A stretch of 64,000 bases of DNA from Nitrososphaerota archaeon (lineage in GTDB: Archaea; Thermoproteota; Nitrososphaeria; Nitrososphaerales; Nitrosopumilaceae): positions 40,284 through 104,283 of the forward strand of contig JACQCT010000001.1 in NCBI GenBank assembly GCA_016201435.1, written 5' to 3'. The position numbers were made by a program, and so were the translations under genes. Of this stretch, positions 1 through 9,507 are shown in pieces. A model generated the notes under the pieces. That model did no database searches. It worked only from the letters and a program-made list of their open reading frames with translations, and was not told where the DNA came from. Position 1 is the first letter of the stretch, and the number at the start of each line of letters is the position of its first letter.

Positions 1-1325
1 TTGTTAATGCCTTTTTTGGAGAAAAATTCTGCATTATCATCCAGAAATATTCTGGAAAACCCAGTAGTTCCAGAGCGGTCTATAATTTTAAACAGATGGA
101 TCAAAATCTCTTTTTGTTCTTTATTATCCTCTGTTACAAGATTCCATTTTTTCAGGAATCCCCAAGTCAGAGGATGCACCAACTTTACTTTTTGTTCTTC
201 AGTAATCAGTATTGGAAACATAGAATTCAATGCAAAATCAAAAGAATTTGATATTGATTCTGAAAGAGTTCTCGGTACCTGTAATTTTCTGTATATGTCA
301 AGATACAAATTGAAAACGCTTTCTCTTAGTTCATCAACAGTTCCAATGTCTGCTACTAAATCATTCGATGAATATTTCTTGTCTGCAATGATTCCAATTA
401 ATGACGCGAGTATGTCAAAATAAGATTCGCCATAATCTGCAACTACTGTCATTAGAGACAGTCTTTGCCCTTTACCAGTGATTTCTGCAACTATTCCATT
501 TACAAAACTTTTTTCAAGATTATCTTTAGGTAACACCTTATTTGCTATTTCAATATCCATGAAAGCTGAAAAATGAACAAAAAAATACTCCCCATTCTTT
601 TCAGCAAGACCTCCCAGTGTTACACTGACCGCCTCTATTATTTTGCCCTCCATTGGAAATGTCTGTAGTCGCCCAATTTCTTCAATAATATACAGACTTT
701 TGGCAATTTTCACTTGTGAGCTTATGCTGGTTCTGCCATGAAGAAAATGAGTGGATGGTGAAAACCCGTGTTTTGGAAACGACCAGTAACCAAGCCGGAA
801 ATATTTTTCATAAATTTCTGTAATCTTTGCATCTGCAGCCTCGGGTTCTGAAAGATGCTGCAAAATAAAATTCATGCTAGAATAATCCATAGATCTTGAT
901 GTTTCCGGAAGTTCCCAGCAGATTACTTCAGTATCTGCAAGAGGACTGTTTACAGGATTGAAAAAACTTTCTGCTCTGTCTCCCCACAGTTTAAGAACTG
1001 TCATAATATTCAAACTTGAAAAAAAAACCGGAACGAGCCCAAGATTTGCAATGAAAAGCCCTTCTCTAATAGGATAGTTTCTATGTGATTTGAATTTACA
1101 AATTGGATGAGAAAGCATGATGTATACGGGATATCCGAAAGAAATTCTGAAAGCCAAGTCACCTACGCCGTCTGGAGTTCTAATTGCATTAACCTTAGAA
1201 CAGGTTGAATCCTCTGAACAGTCAGAAATTATTTTTTCCGCTTTTTGTACATAACTGAGATACATGTTTCGGTTAAAAGACTGCAAAAGTTTTGCTAGGT
1301 GTTGTTCATTTCCTGCATCTGTCAT
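1..1325 (-). CDS. Uncharacterised protein of DISARM-like locus (partial, runs off the left edge)
   Basis: Open minus-strand frame from ATG at 1325 (MTDAGNEQHLAKLLQSFNRNMYLSYVQKAEKIISDCSED...), 9 bp downstream of the PLD gene stop. No stop before the window edge, so absent from the ORF list. Position suggests a DISARM accessory subunit; no family motif recognised. Confidence 0.7.
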   Translation of the reverse strand, partial: MTDAGNEQHLAKLLQSFNRNMYLSYVQKAEKIISDCSEDSTCSKVNAIRTPDGVGDLAFRISFGYPVYIMLSHPICKFKSHRNYPIREGLFIANLGLVPVFFSSLNIMTVLKLWGDRAESFFNPVNSPLADTEVICWELPETSRSMDYSSMNFILQHLSEPEAADAKITEIYEKYFRLGYWSFPKHGFSPSTHFLHGRTSISSQVKIAKSLYIIEEIGRLQTFPMEGKIIEAVSVTLGGLAEKNGEYFFVHFSAFMDIEIANKVLPKDNLEKSFVNGIVAEITGKGQRLSLMTVVADYGESYFDILASLIGIIADKKYSSNDLVADIGTVDELRESVFNLYLDIYRKLQVPRTLSESISNSFDFALNSMFPILITEEQKVKLVHPLTWGFLKKWNLVTEDNKEQKEILIHLFKIIDRSGTTGFSRIFLDDNAEFFSKKGIN

Positions 1326-1334
1326 ACAAAATCA

Positions 1335-1937
1335 CTAATCTGGTTTCCCTGCTGCCGGTATTGGTGTACAGGACTTGGCCAGTCTGTCAAGTAGTTCTCC
1401 TATCGCATTAGCTGATTTTCCAGAAAGTTTTACCATCAATTCATGATTCATCACCATACCTTTCCAAGTAAGATTCGCAGAGCCTACCAGAGCTATGGAA
1501 TGATCAATCACAATTAGTTTGGCGTGAAGGTCTTCACGTCTATCCTCTGGATTGAAATCTCGGAGTACCAGATTACTGTATTTTTCCGCAAGTTCAAGAA
1601 GCCTTTCCTGAACGCTTTCTGGTTGTGACAAGAATCTGTTAATTATCATTGTAACTCTCGTACGACGTGCCAGTGCATCATCAAGCAGATCAAAAAACCC
1701 AGCAGAACTTTCAGTAATAGAATAGGTTGCAATTTGAATTTCATTTGTCGCTTTTGAAAATACTTCTTTCAACAGTGTCCAGACGGATCCAGTACCCTTA
1801 CCCATCCATCTGTTACCAGTTACCGCAATTTCAGGCTCATGTGAATCATCATGTGTCACTGGATACTGCCCCCGAGAAGATTTCTGTCCAGATACATATT
1901 GCGATGCGCGCATGACGTTTCTGAGAGCAAAAGGCAT
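1335..1937 (-). CDS. drmC: Phospholipase D-like protein, DrmC-type
   Basis: PLD motif LHAKLIVIDHSIALVGSANLTWKGM; overlaps the end of the DUF1998/DrmB-like gene by 82 bp. Confidence 0.8.
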   Translation of the reverse strand: MPFALRNVMRASQYVSGQKSSRGQYPVTHDDSHEPEIAVTGNRWMGKGTGSVWTLLKEVFSKATNEIQIATYSITESSAGFFDLLDDALARRTRVTMIINRFLSQPESVQERLLELAEKYSNLVLRDFNPEDRREDLHAKLIVIDHSIALVGSANLTWKGMVMNHELMVKLSGKSANAIGELLDRLAKSCTPIPAAGKPD

Positions 1938-3592
1938 GCGTAGCAGGAGGCACCGCTATGTCTTCCTGTTCTGATAACTTCTTCTGAACAAAGAGGATCG
2001 TTTGAACAGAAATCCAGATTTCTTATGGCAGTATCCAGTACATTTTCAAACTGGGGTACTAGAGATATCAGACCTCCAAGAGTTCCATCCCCTCCTGACT
2101 GAGCTGTGTAAAGAAGTATACCACCTGATAGTTCTCCAGTTTTTTTGTCTAAGACAGTGTAAACGCTTTCACGGATAGCCGCAGAAGAATATCCTGAATC
2201 AATAGATAAAGCCGAAATTATTCTGTGTGATAACGTATGCCACCAAACAAATGTTGGAGAATATTCCATGGCATTACTTAACGAATATTGTTCTTCCCAC
2301 TCTGGAGAATTAATTTTAAATGGAGTTTTTCCAAAATCAATGAAAATTCCCTCTCCAATTTGCTCCAGTCCAGGAAACCATTTTCGTTTTCCATCATAAT
2401 AAAAAGTTGGAACAAGTTTGTTCACATTAGGATCGGTTCCTAACCTTCTGTATCCTTTCTGAACTATCACAACGCGTAATCTGTCAACTGGTGTAATTCT
2501 CAATTTGAAAGGACCAAAACTTATGCCATCCCTGACATGCAGTTTATTCACCTGGAACTCTGGATTCTCCGAAGTAGGATCTGGCGGATGACCAAGAGTT
2601 GCAGATTCCTGTAATGCACGAAATTCTTCTCTCCTTATATCTTCTATATTTGTAGGTCTCTCCCTTCCAAACTGTTTTACGTCTTTTATAACTTGGAGCA
2701 ACCTTGCTTCATCAGATAATTTTATTTCGTCAATTATTCTAGGATCAAGAAGAGTAGGATCGACTGAACTCATAGTCTCCAGACTTTTCTGTAATTCTGA
2801 TTTCGTCCAGTCTTCTTCTTTCATAGCAATAATAGTTCTCATCTGTATGTCGTCAAAAATTCTATGGAGTCTTGATGCGAAACGAGGTAGTGTAATAGTG
2901 CTTATGATTTCAGGTATCCTGAGACTTGAAGAACCCCTTAGCGTTACTTCAGCCTTTTTTTGACAGGATGTGTATGAAGTCCCTTTCTCTGGAAACCTTC
3001 CCGTGCAGTGAGAAGTTCTGTTATAAACGTCTGACATACTTGCGCTATCGCCGCATTCGCATGAAATGATTAAATTTCTCAAAGAACCGCCCTCAGATCT
3101 CCAGTTGTAGATAGTTCGGTTACAATCTTTTTTGAATGAATGAACTATTCCATACCAGTCAACATCATCCATGTGACCATCTGGACATGCTTTAACGAAA
3201 CGAATTGCTTCTGCTCTTCCAGGACCCGTATGTCCAGATGCAGTGCATCTAGGACATCTTGTACGGTCTGATGAATCAAGTTGGTATAGATAATCATGTC
3301 TTATACAGAGAGCCCAGTTTGGAAAGTATCCAGTACTGAAAATTATTTCAGCATCTGGTTCAGTTAGTTCTACGTTTGTTGGAATTCTGAAAATAAGACC
3401 ATTATCAAGTAATGCAGATGCAATGCTATCAGGTATTTTGAAATCTGAAACTGAGGGAGTTCGTCCCGCACCAAATATTCTGCCCCATTCTGAAAAGTCT
3501 TTGATTATTCTTGGTCCACCTGGCGCCTCGATTATACTGCCTACTCCAAATGTGAATACGAATTGTGATGGTCTGATCGCCTGGCCTGCCAT
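1856..3592 (-). CDS. drmB: DrmB-like DUF1998-domain protein
   Basis: N-terminus IRPSQFVFTFGVGSIIEAPGG and C-terminal Cys cluster CYACLLLSETSCAHRNMYLDRNLL are typical of DrmB/DUF1998; sits directly downstream of the helicase. Confidence 0.85.
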   Translation of the reverse strand: MAGQAIRPSQFVFTFGVGSIIEAPGGPRIIKDFSEWGRIFGAGRTPSVSDFKIPDSIASALLDNGLIFRIPTNVELTEPDAEIIFSTGYFPNWALCIRHDYLYQLDSSDRTRCPRCTASGHTGPGRAEAIRFVKACPDGHMDDVDWYGIVHSFKKDCNRTIYNWRSEGGSLRNLIISCECGDSASMSDVYNRTSHCTGRFPEKGTSYTSCQKKAEVTLRGSSSLRIPEIISTITLPRFASRLHRIFDDIQMRTIIAMKEEDWTKSELQKSLETMSSVDPTLLDPRIIDEIKLSDEARLLQVIKDVKQFGRERPTNIEDIRREEFRALQESATLGHPPDPTSENPEFQVNKLHVRDGISFGPFKLRITPVDRLRVVIVQKGYRRLGTDPNVNKLVPTFYYDGKRKWFPGLEQIGEGIFIDFGKTPFKINSPEWEEQYSLSNAMEYSPTFVWWHTLSHRIISALSIDSGYSSAAIRESVYTVLDKKTGELSGGILLYTAQSGGDGTLGGLISLVPQFENVLDTAIRNLDFCSNDPLCSEEVIRTGRHSGASCYACLLLSETSCAHRNMYLDRNLLGGSIQ

Positions 3593-3594
3593 GA

Positions 3595-6500
3595 TTAACC
3601 ACTGAACCTCGTTGTTGACTCAACGTCTCGCATTGACTGCGGTGTATTTTCAAACACCATACGTTTCTTGTTCTGTTTATGCTGTTCATCACCAAGTACT
3701 ACTGCATTATTAGGTTGATAGTTGAATGCAGGTTCTGCATAAAATAATCCATTTTCAATTTTTGCAATATTCTCCCATTTATCAAAATCAGAATCGAGAT
3801 TTCTTTCTATAACGCCTTTTGGTCTTTCTCTATTTTTTGGTTGGTTTTGTGATCTATCTTCCAGTGCATCAATTATTGCATCTAGTTCAGGTACACCTCG
3901 ATTATTATTCATACGCCTAGAACCACTGTTACCTTTTGCACCCTTCCAGTATTCACTTTCATGTGCCCAGTCAGGATGTATTCTAACACCTTTTACAGAA
4001 ATTCCATTTCTGAGAATTGCTACTGCCACAGGCCCGAGAGCCCTGTCGCATGCACGTGGAGAGAATGGAGCTACTGTGACAGGTTCTACGTATCTATGTA
4101 GTGCTCTGTGATAACCGGTAAAGAACTCGTAATGATCAAGGTCTCTCGGTCTGGTCGATCTTAGGAATGTAACCACAAGTGCACCTTTCTTTCTTCCTAC
4201 TCTTCCAGTTGCCTGTATGTAACTTGCTGTTGTTTTTGGCTGACCGTGAACAATCATTAGAGAAAGTCTGTCTATGTCCACACCGGTTCCAAACATAGAA
4301 GTTGCCATAACAGCGTCGACGCCAGATTCAGAACTTTCAAGTTGCTCTATAATTGCAGGAATTCTGCTTGAATCTGTGTTACTGTTCAGCTCCAGAAGAT
4401 TATAATCTTCGATGCTTCTCGCGTTTGTAGGTCCATCCAGCTGCTTCATTCGTTCTGGAATGTCTTGTCTGTACAAACTTCTTGCAGCAGCAAGTTCGCG
4501 CATTGCGTTAAAGTAACCGACAACTGTCCAGAAATAATCCAGTTCTCCTTCGACTCTACCAGTTCCCTGAACTCTAATTCTCTCTGCTTCTTGGAGAATT
4601 GTTGACCATATTCTGATCGTAGGAGTTTGTGGACCTTTCCCTGGTCCACATACCCCAACATAGAGTCTACCAGGTCCACTATCATCTAGAGGATGACCTT
4701 CTTTTGCATTTGAAAAGAATGTATCAAGTGCTGTCATACCTGATTGTGGAAACTGTCTCAAGTCACGATTATACAGAGCACGGATCTGAGTAGAAGCCTG
4801 ACGTGTTGTTGCAGTGGATGCAATATATTTCGGGATAATAGTTTGACTGTCTCGAAATATAGTTGCAAGAAAATCAATTGCAGTTTCATACAATCCCACC
4901 ATGCTTCCCAGAGGGCCTTCGATGAGATGTAACTCATCCTGAATAATTAATTCTGGAGGGAGAAATCCATTTACTTTTATTATTTTTCCTCTTTTCTTTG
5001 AATCACCCGTATCAGGAGGTGCGATGTCTCTATGATAGCCCCATATGCTGTCATAACTATTTACATTTCCAAAAATTGCAGCTGCTTTAGGTTCAAAAGG
5101 AAGTCTGGCAAATTTATCTACTGTTGCAATAACCACTGACGGACATCTTGTGTAAACCTGTCCATCAGTTGTGTATGCTGGAATAGGAATACTGAATGAT
5201 GCATTTGTTGAAGGTATGATGAATGCTTCTGGTGGAACAAAAAATCCATGCGCTGCATCATCACTAGGAACCGTCTCGGACCAAGTAAAACTGTTTAACT
5301 TACACGATGGATCTGGACAGTGAAGTTCAAAATCCACAGGATGCTTGTAAACATCAGGAGCAGTTACTATGAAGTATCCTGGTCTGCTAGGAGCTGCACA
5401 TGCAAGTTTTCCACCAAGAATTTTTTCTGCTTGCGACTTCCACCAGTCCCATACAAGATTATCAGTGAGTTTGTCACGATTTATTGTAAATTTGATCTGA
5501 ACAGAATAATATCCCTTGTTTGGTAAATCATGAATTTTTACCTCTCTAATTTTGAAATCCCTGTAGTCAAGGTCAGTGATGTTGATTTTTGGTTTCTGTT
5601 CAGCCTTAATTATCCAGAAAATTTCATGTTCCCTTCCTGAAAGACCTGCTGCTGGTACTGAAAGAACAGATGAACAGCATGGGCACTTGATTACCTGAGC
5701 AGGTTCACCAGAATATGAAACAATTTCTCCCGGTCTCGATGTTCTTTGATGCGAATATTTTAGAATTGAAATTGCCCCAGCGTATCTTTTTCCAACTTTC
5801 TTTGAAACATCGAAACCTGTGTGATCAACGATATTGTTTGGAGTCACATCTCCTCCGAGCCACAGTCCAATAGAGAATCTTGTTGTTCCCCATATTTTTT
5901 CCCATTTTTCCTCAGATCCACTTGGCATCCAATTTTCAATTCTTAGAAGTTCACATGCAGTTATTGCAGAAAGCGCTCGTCTGAATTGCTGTATGGTGAG
6001 TAGTCTAAGCGTATATCTGGAAAGTACTGTGGTTCCCGCAGTCGACAGACTCTCGGAATCTTTTCTTAATCTTCGCAATGCAAGAGTAAAGGCCATTAGA
6101 CCTAGGTAGGCCTCTGTTTTTCCACCGCCTGTTGGATACCATAAAAGATCACATATCTTCCTGTCAGGGTGTTGCTTGTTGACAATTCCTGGAATGCATT
6201 GTAAAATGAAAGCAATCTGAAATGGTCTCCATACGAGTTTTTTTCTTCTAGACCAACTTGCCTGAGTGCTCATAACTTTATTCATAAAACAGAATGCAAG
6301 ACGTACGCTAGGTTCTTTGAGAAGTTTCATTCCCTCATCTATTCTGTCACACGACATTAGGCATTTTTTCAAATTGTCTTCAGCTAGCGGCCTTTGAGAC
6401 TCATGTAATTCATTTACCTTCTTGCTCTGTTCTTCTATCCAAACCCTGTACTGCCTTACAATTTTTTCAAGAGATGTAGAAAGTTTCTGGTAGTCACATT

Positions 6501-7431
6501 TTTCTGAAAGTATTTCCGCATCAGTGTCCTCAGCAGTCATGGTGGAAATATCTTCTACTTCCACAGTTGATTGGTTTACAGAGTACGCAGGAAGATATTC
6601 CGTCCTAACATTAGGATTAACAAATATCTCCTTATCTTCTGCCGGAAGATTTTTTATGTCATCTGGAATTAATGGACTCTCCGTCGCATTCCAAGGTCTC
6701 TCAGAATCTATTTCCTTCCATGTTGCTCCACAGAGATGTCCTCGTGCCAATCCCTGCAATTTACTGTAAAGCAGTTCTAGTTGACTTTCCTCCTGGCCTG
6801 CTAGCTTTCTCTGGTCTACCGAAAGCCCTACAACATTCTCATGAAAATTTACCCTAATCTGTGGTTGGAAAATAAGATCGTCTGTACCGAGAAACTTATC
6901 GAATTTAATTTCATTTACAAGATAAATGGAGACATGCCAGACATGATCCTTCAGCTTAACAGAGCGCAGCACTATTCGTATTCCAGTTGCCGGTCGCCAG
7001 ACTTCTTTTTCTTTTAATGCGTCAAAATCCTTTTTGACAAATCTGTTAGGTTTGCGATGCCACTTTTTGTCTGCTTCCTTAACGTATCTGGCCCAAGTAG
7101 CACAGAAATCAATAATCGGTGTACCTTCAGATTTTATTACAAAGGATAGTCCCAGACTTTTTGGAAGAGCTCGTGGATCAAAAATTGCAGGGTTGATTTC
7201 AAAATCGTTTGATCTATCAATGTTGTCCTCAATTCCTTCGTCCTCAGAAAATGTTCCAATATCCGCTTTTCCATAATCTTCAAGCTGTCTGTCGTAGTCT
7301 TTCGGTTCCAAGATGCCTGTAACATACTCGTTACGCGGATCCTTGCCATTTTCCATGATTTCCTCAGATCCACCACGAGGACCCAAGAGCTCCTTTATGA
7401 GTGAAATATATTGTCGCTGACGCACAGACAT
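3595..7431 (-). CDS. drmA: DrmA-like SF2 helicase
   Basis: 1278 aa; Walker A YPTGGGKTEAY, DExH box QDELHLIEGPLG, motif VI-like QATGRVGRKKG; followed by drmB and drmC. Confidence 0.87.
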   Translation of the reverse strand: MSVRQRQYISLIKELLGPRGGSEEIMENGKDPRNEYVTGILEPKDYDRQLEDYGKADIGTFSEDEGIEDNIDRSNDFEINPAIFDPRALPKSLGLSFVIKSEGTPIIDFCATWARYVKEADKKWHRKPNRFVKKDFDALKEKEVWRPATGIRIVLRSVKLKDHVWHVSIYLVNEIKFDKFLGTDDLIFQPQIRVNFHENVVGLSVDQRKLAGQEESQLELLYSKLQGLARGHLCGATWKEIDSERPWNATESPLIPDDIKNLPAEDKEIFVNPNVRTEYLPAYSVNQSTVEVEDISTMTAEDTDAEILSEKCDYQKLSTSLEKIVRQYRVWIEEQSKKVNELHESQRPLAEDNLKKCLMSCDRIDEGMKLLKEPSVRLAFCFMNKVMSTQASWSRRKKLVWRPFQIAFILQCIPGIVNKQHPDRKICDLLWYPTGGGKTEAYLGLMAFTLALRRLRKDSESLSTAGTTVLSRYTLRLLTIQQFRRALSAITACELLRIENWMPSGSEEKWEKIWGTTRFSIGLWLGGDVTPNNIVDHTGFDVSKKVGKRYAGAISILKYSHQRTSRPGEIVSYSGEPAQVIKCPCCSSVLSVPAAGLSGREHEIFWIIKAEQKPKINITDLDYRDFKIREVKIHDLPNKGYYSVQIKFTINRDKLTDNLVWDWWKSQAEKILGGKLACAAPSRPGYFIVTAPDVYKHPVDFELHCPDPSCKLNSFTWSETVPSDDAAHGFFVPPEAFIIPSTNASFSIPIPAYTTDGQVYTRCPSVVIATVDKFARLPFEPKAAAIFGNVNSYDSIWGYHRDIAPPDTGDSKKRGKIIKVNGFLPPELIIQDELHLIEGPLGSMVGLYETAIDFLATIFRDSQTIIPKYIASTATTRQASTQIRALYNRDLRQFPQSGMTALDTFFSNAKEGHPLDDSGPGRLYVGVCGPGKGPQTPTIRIWSTILQEAERIRVQGTGRVEGELDYFWTVVGYFNAMRELAAARSLYRQDIPERMKQLDGPTNARSIEDYNLLELNSNTDSSRIPAIIEQLESSESGVDAVMATSMFGTGVDIDRLSLMIVHGQPKTTASYIQATGRVGRKKGALVVTFLRSTRPRDLDHYEFFTGYHRALHRYVEPVTVAPFSPRACDRALGPVAVAILRNGISVKGVRIHPDWAHESEYWKGAKGNSGSRRMNNNRGVPELDAIIDALEDRSQNQPKNRERPKGVIERNLDSDFDKWENIAKIENGLFYAEPAFNYQPNNAVVLGDEQHKQNKKRMVFENTPQSMRDVESTTRFSG

Positions 7432-7542
7432 CGTGAATTTCTATTAAATTGTATGAATTTAATGATGATCTTGACCCAATTACGATCTAAATGTTGATTC
7501 AGTTTTGAGCAACCTTGACTTGGTGATTTATTAGGAAGCAGA

Positions 7543-8733
7543 ATGAAATATTGTATTATGCATTCCAATTCTTCATTGACAGTGATGGATTTTTTCTGTG
7601 GTGCAGGGGGTCTGTCAGAGGGATTCAAGCAGGCAGGTTTTAAAATTATTCTTGGTGTTGATTCAGATGAATCAGCAATAGAAACTTACACAAATCAACA
7701 CGGATGTGGTGTTGTCAGTAAAATTGAAGACATAGATGCAAATTTTATCAAAAAAGAAACAGGCCGCAGTAGAGTTGATATCATTGTTGGCGGTCCTCCA
7801 TGTCAGGGGTTCAGTACCGTTGCTGTTGGAAAGCTAAAATCACTTGATGCTCCACGAACATCAAAACATCCACTCAATCAGCTTTACAAGGAATTTATCA
7901 GAATTATTCTGGAACTAAAGCCGTCATTCTTTGTCATGGAAAATGTAAGAAGAATGACGTACATCGAAGATGGGGTCATCAAAAAATCAATAGAGCATGA
8001 TCTGAAGAATACTTACAAAGTTGATTTTTACGATCATGACGTTGTGAAATTCGGTGTGCCGCAACACAGGAAACGATGTCTTGTGATAGGTAACTGTCTC
8101 GGGCTTGAAAATCCTGAACTGCAGCAGACCCACTTTGATCCCAGATTGGAAATACCAAGAGACGGCATGCCATACGAGACTGTAAAGTCTGCAATATTGG
8201 ATCTGCCTTTCATCCATGCAGGTGAAGGAGAGGAATTTTTCAAATACACAAAAAATCCCAGAACCGAATACCAGTATGAAAGGCGCAGAAAATCAAAAGG
8301 GATTTTTAATCATGTTACAAGAAAGCACAACAAGCGGGATCTGAAGATATTCAGTATGCTAAAGCCCGGTCAGTGGATGAGCGACCTGCCGGTCAGATTC
8401 AATCCCTACAGAAAGGACATCTTTGAGGACAAGTACAAGAAACAGCACTGGGACAGACCATCATCCACAATTCTTGCCCATCTATCAAAAGATGGTCTTA
8501 TGTTCATACACCCGGATGGGAGACAGAACAGAAGCCTGACACCTAGGGAAGCTGCCAGACTGCAATCATTTGATGACAGCTATATTTTCTATGGAAACAG
8601 GACTAGTCAGTACAGACAGATCGGCAATGCAGTTCCACCGCTTTTTTCCAGAGTTATTGCAGAAGCAATAATGGAATCCATGAAAATCAAATGTGCTCCT
8701 TCAGTCAGGACTTCAATCCGTAATCGCAGATAG
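7543..8733 (+). CDS. drmMII: DNA (cytosine-5)-methyltransferase, DISARM class 2 DrmMII-type
   Basis: Motif I MDFFCGAGGLSEGF, motif IV GGPPCQGFSTV, motif VI ENVRRM, motif X GNAVPP; divergent from drmA. Start may be downstream (7558 or 7585). Confidence 0.9.
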   Translation: MKYCIMHSNSSLTVMDFFCGAGGLSEGFKQAGFKIILGVDSDESAIETYTNQHGCGVVSKIEDIDANFIKKETGRSRVDIIVGGPPCQGFSTVAVGKLKSLDAPRTSKHPLNQLYKEFIRIILELKPSFFVMENVRRMTYIEDGVIKKSIEHDLKNTYKVDFYDHDVVKFGVPQHRKRCLVIGNCLGLENPELQQTHFDPRLEIPRDGMPYETVKSAILDLPFIHAGEGEEFFKYTKNPRTEYQYERRRKSKGIFNHVTRKHNKRDLKIFSMLKPGQWMSDLPVRFNPYRKDIFEDKYKKQHWDRPSSTILAHLSKDGLMFIHPDGRQNRSLTPREAARLQSFDDSYIFYGNRTSQYRQIGNAVPPLFSRVIAEAIMESMKIKCAPSVRTSIRNRR

Positions 8734-9388
8734 TCTTTAGCGGACAGATTTTACATTTTGGATCAACTGGTGTACATACTGCTTTTCCAAGATCAAGAAG
8801 TGCCCAGTTGTACTGTTTGATATTTTTTTCCGGTACTACAGTAGAAACTAGTTTCCAAGAACTTTTTTTCTTGTGAGCAGACTTTCCAAAATCTATGGAA
8901 AGTATTCTTTCAAAAATCCTTTTGACATTAACGTCAAAAATTGGCACCTGCTGATTCAGCCCAAAACATCTGATAGCATTTACAGTGTACTGACTTTCTT
9001 TGCCTATTATTGCAAGTAATTCTGATTCTTTTGAGGGAAAATTCCCAGAATATTTTTCTACAATCATTTTTGCAACAGATTTCATTTTATCAGATCTTGA
9101 TTTCATTCCAAGTGATCTAATTATATTTTCAATTTCTTCTACAGAGCTTTTAGATAGTAAAGAAACTGTCGGAAATTTTCTGATGAATTTTTTGTAAACA
9201 TCTATAACACTTGAAGCGCGTGTTCTTCGAAGAAGCATTTCAGATACCATGATGTGATATGGATCAGATGTATTTCTCCAGGGATAGTCGGGAGAATTAT
9301 TTTTTGACCATCTTAAAAGATTATTTACAAGAATAATTTTTCTGCTGTCAACTTTCTTCATTAAATTAGAGTCATTTTGTTGAGACAT
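8705..9388 (-). CDS. HhH-GPD DNA glycosylase with 4Fe-4S cluster (MutY/Mig-like, candidate G:T mismatch glycosylase)
   Basis: WSKNNSPDYPWRNTSDPYHIMVSEMLLRRT, QYTVNAIRCFGLNQQVPIFDVNVKRIFERIL, and FeS loop CTPVDPKCKICPLKTIC. A Tyr (QYT) appears to replace the EndoIII catalytic Lys. Confidence 0.82.
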   Translation of the reverse strand: MSQQNDSNLMKKVDSRKIILVNNLLRWSKNNSPDYPWRNTSDPYHIMVSEMLLRRTRASSVIDVYKKFIRKFPTVSLLSKSSVEEIENIIRSLGMKSRSDKMKSVAKMIVEKYSGNFPSKESELLAIIGKESQYTVNAIRCFGLNQQVPIFDVNVKRIFERILSIDFGKSAHKKKSSWKLVSTVVPEKNIKQYNWALLDLGKAVCTPVDPKCKICPLKTICDYGLKS

Positions 9389-9507
9389 GAATGATAACCA
9401 TGGTTCTTTTATTATATCTATTCTGCTTCGCTCATTGTTTTAAAAGATGTAAAAAGCTCTGCGGCCGCTGATCTTGATATTAATGGAATATTGACAGGCT
9501 TTTTTAT

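Noticed and set aside
1-423. Plus-strand 140-aa ORF in the supplied track
   Set aside because: Antisense to a longer open minus-strand gene continuing the DISARM operon; composition looks like a shadow ORF.
4744-7276. Many 60-90-aa plus-strand ORFs inside drmA
   Set aside because: All lie antisense to a 1278-aa helicase with intact motifs; no independent support.
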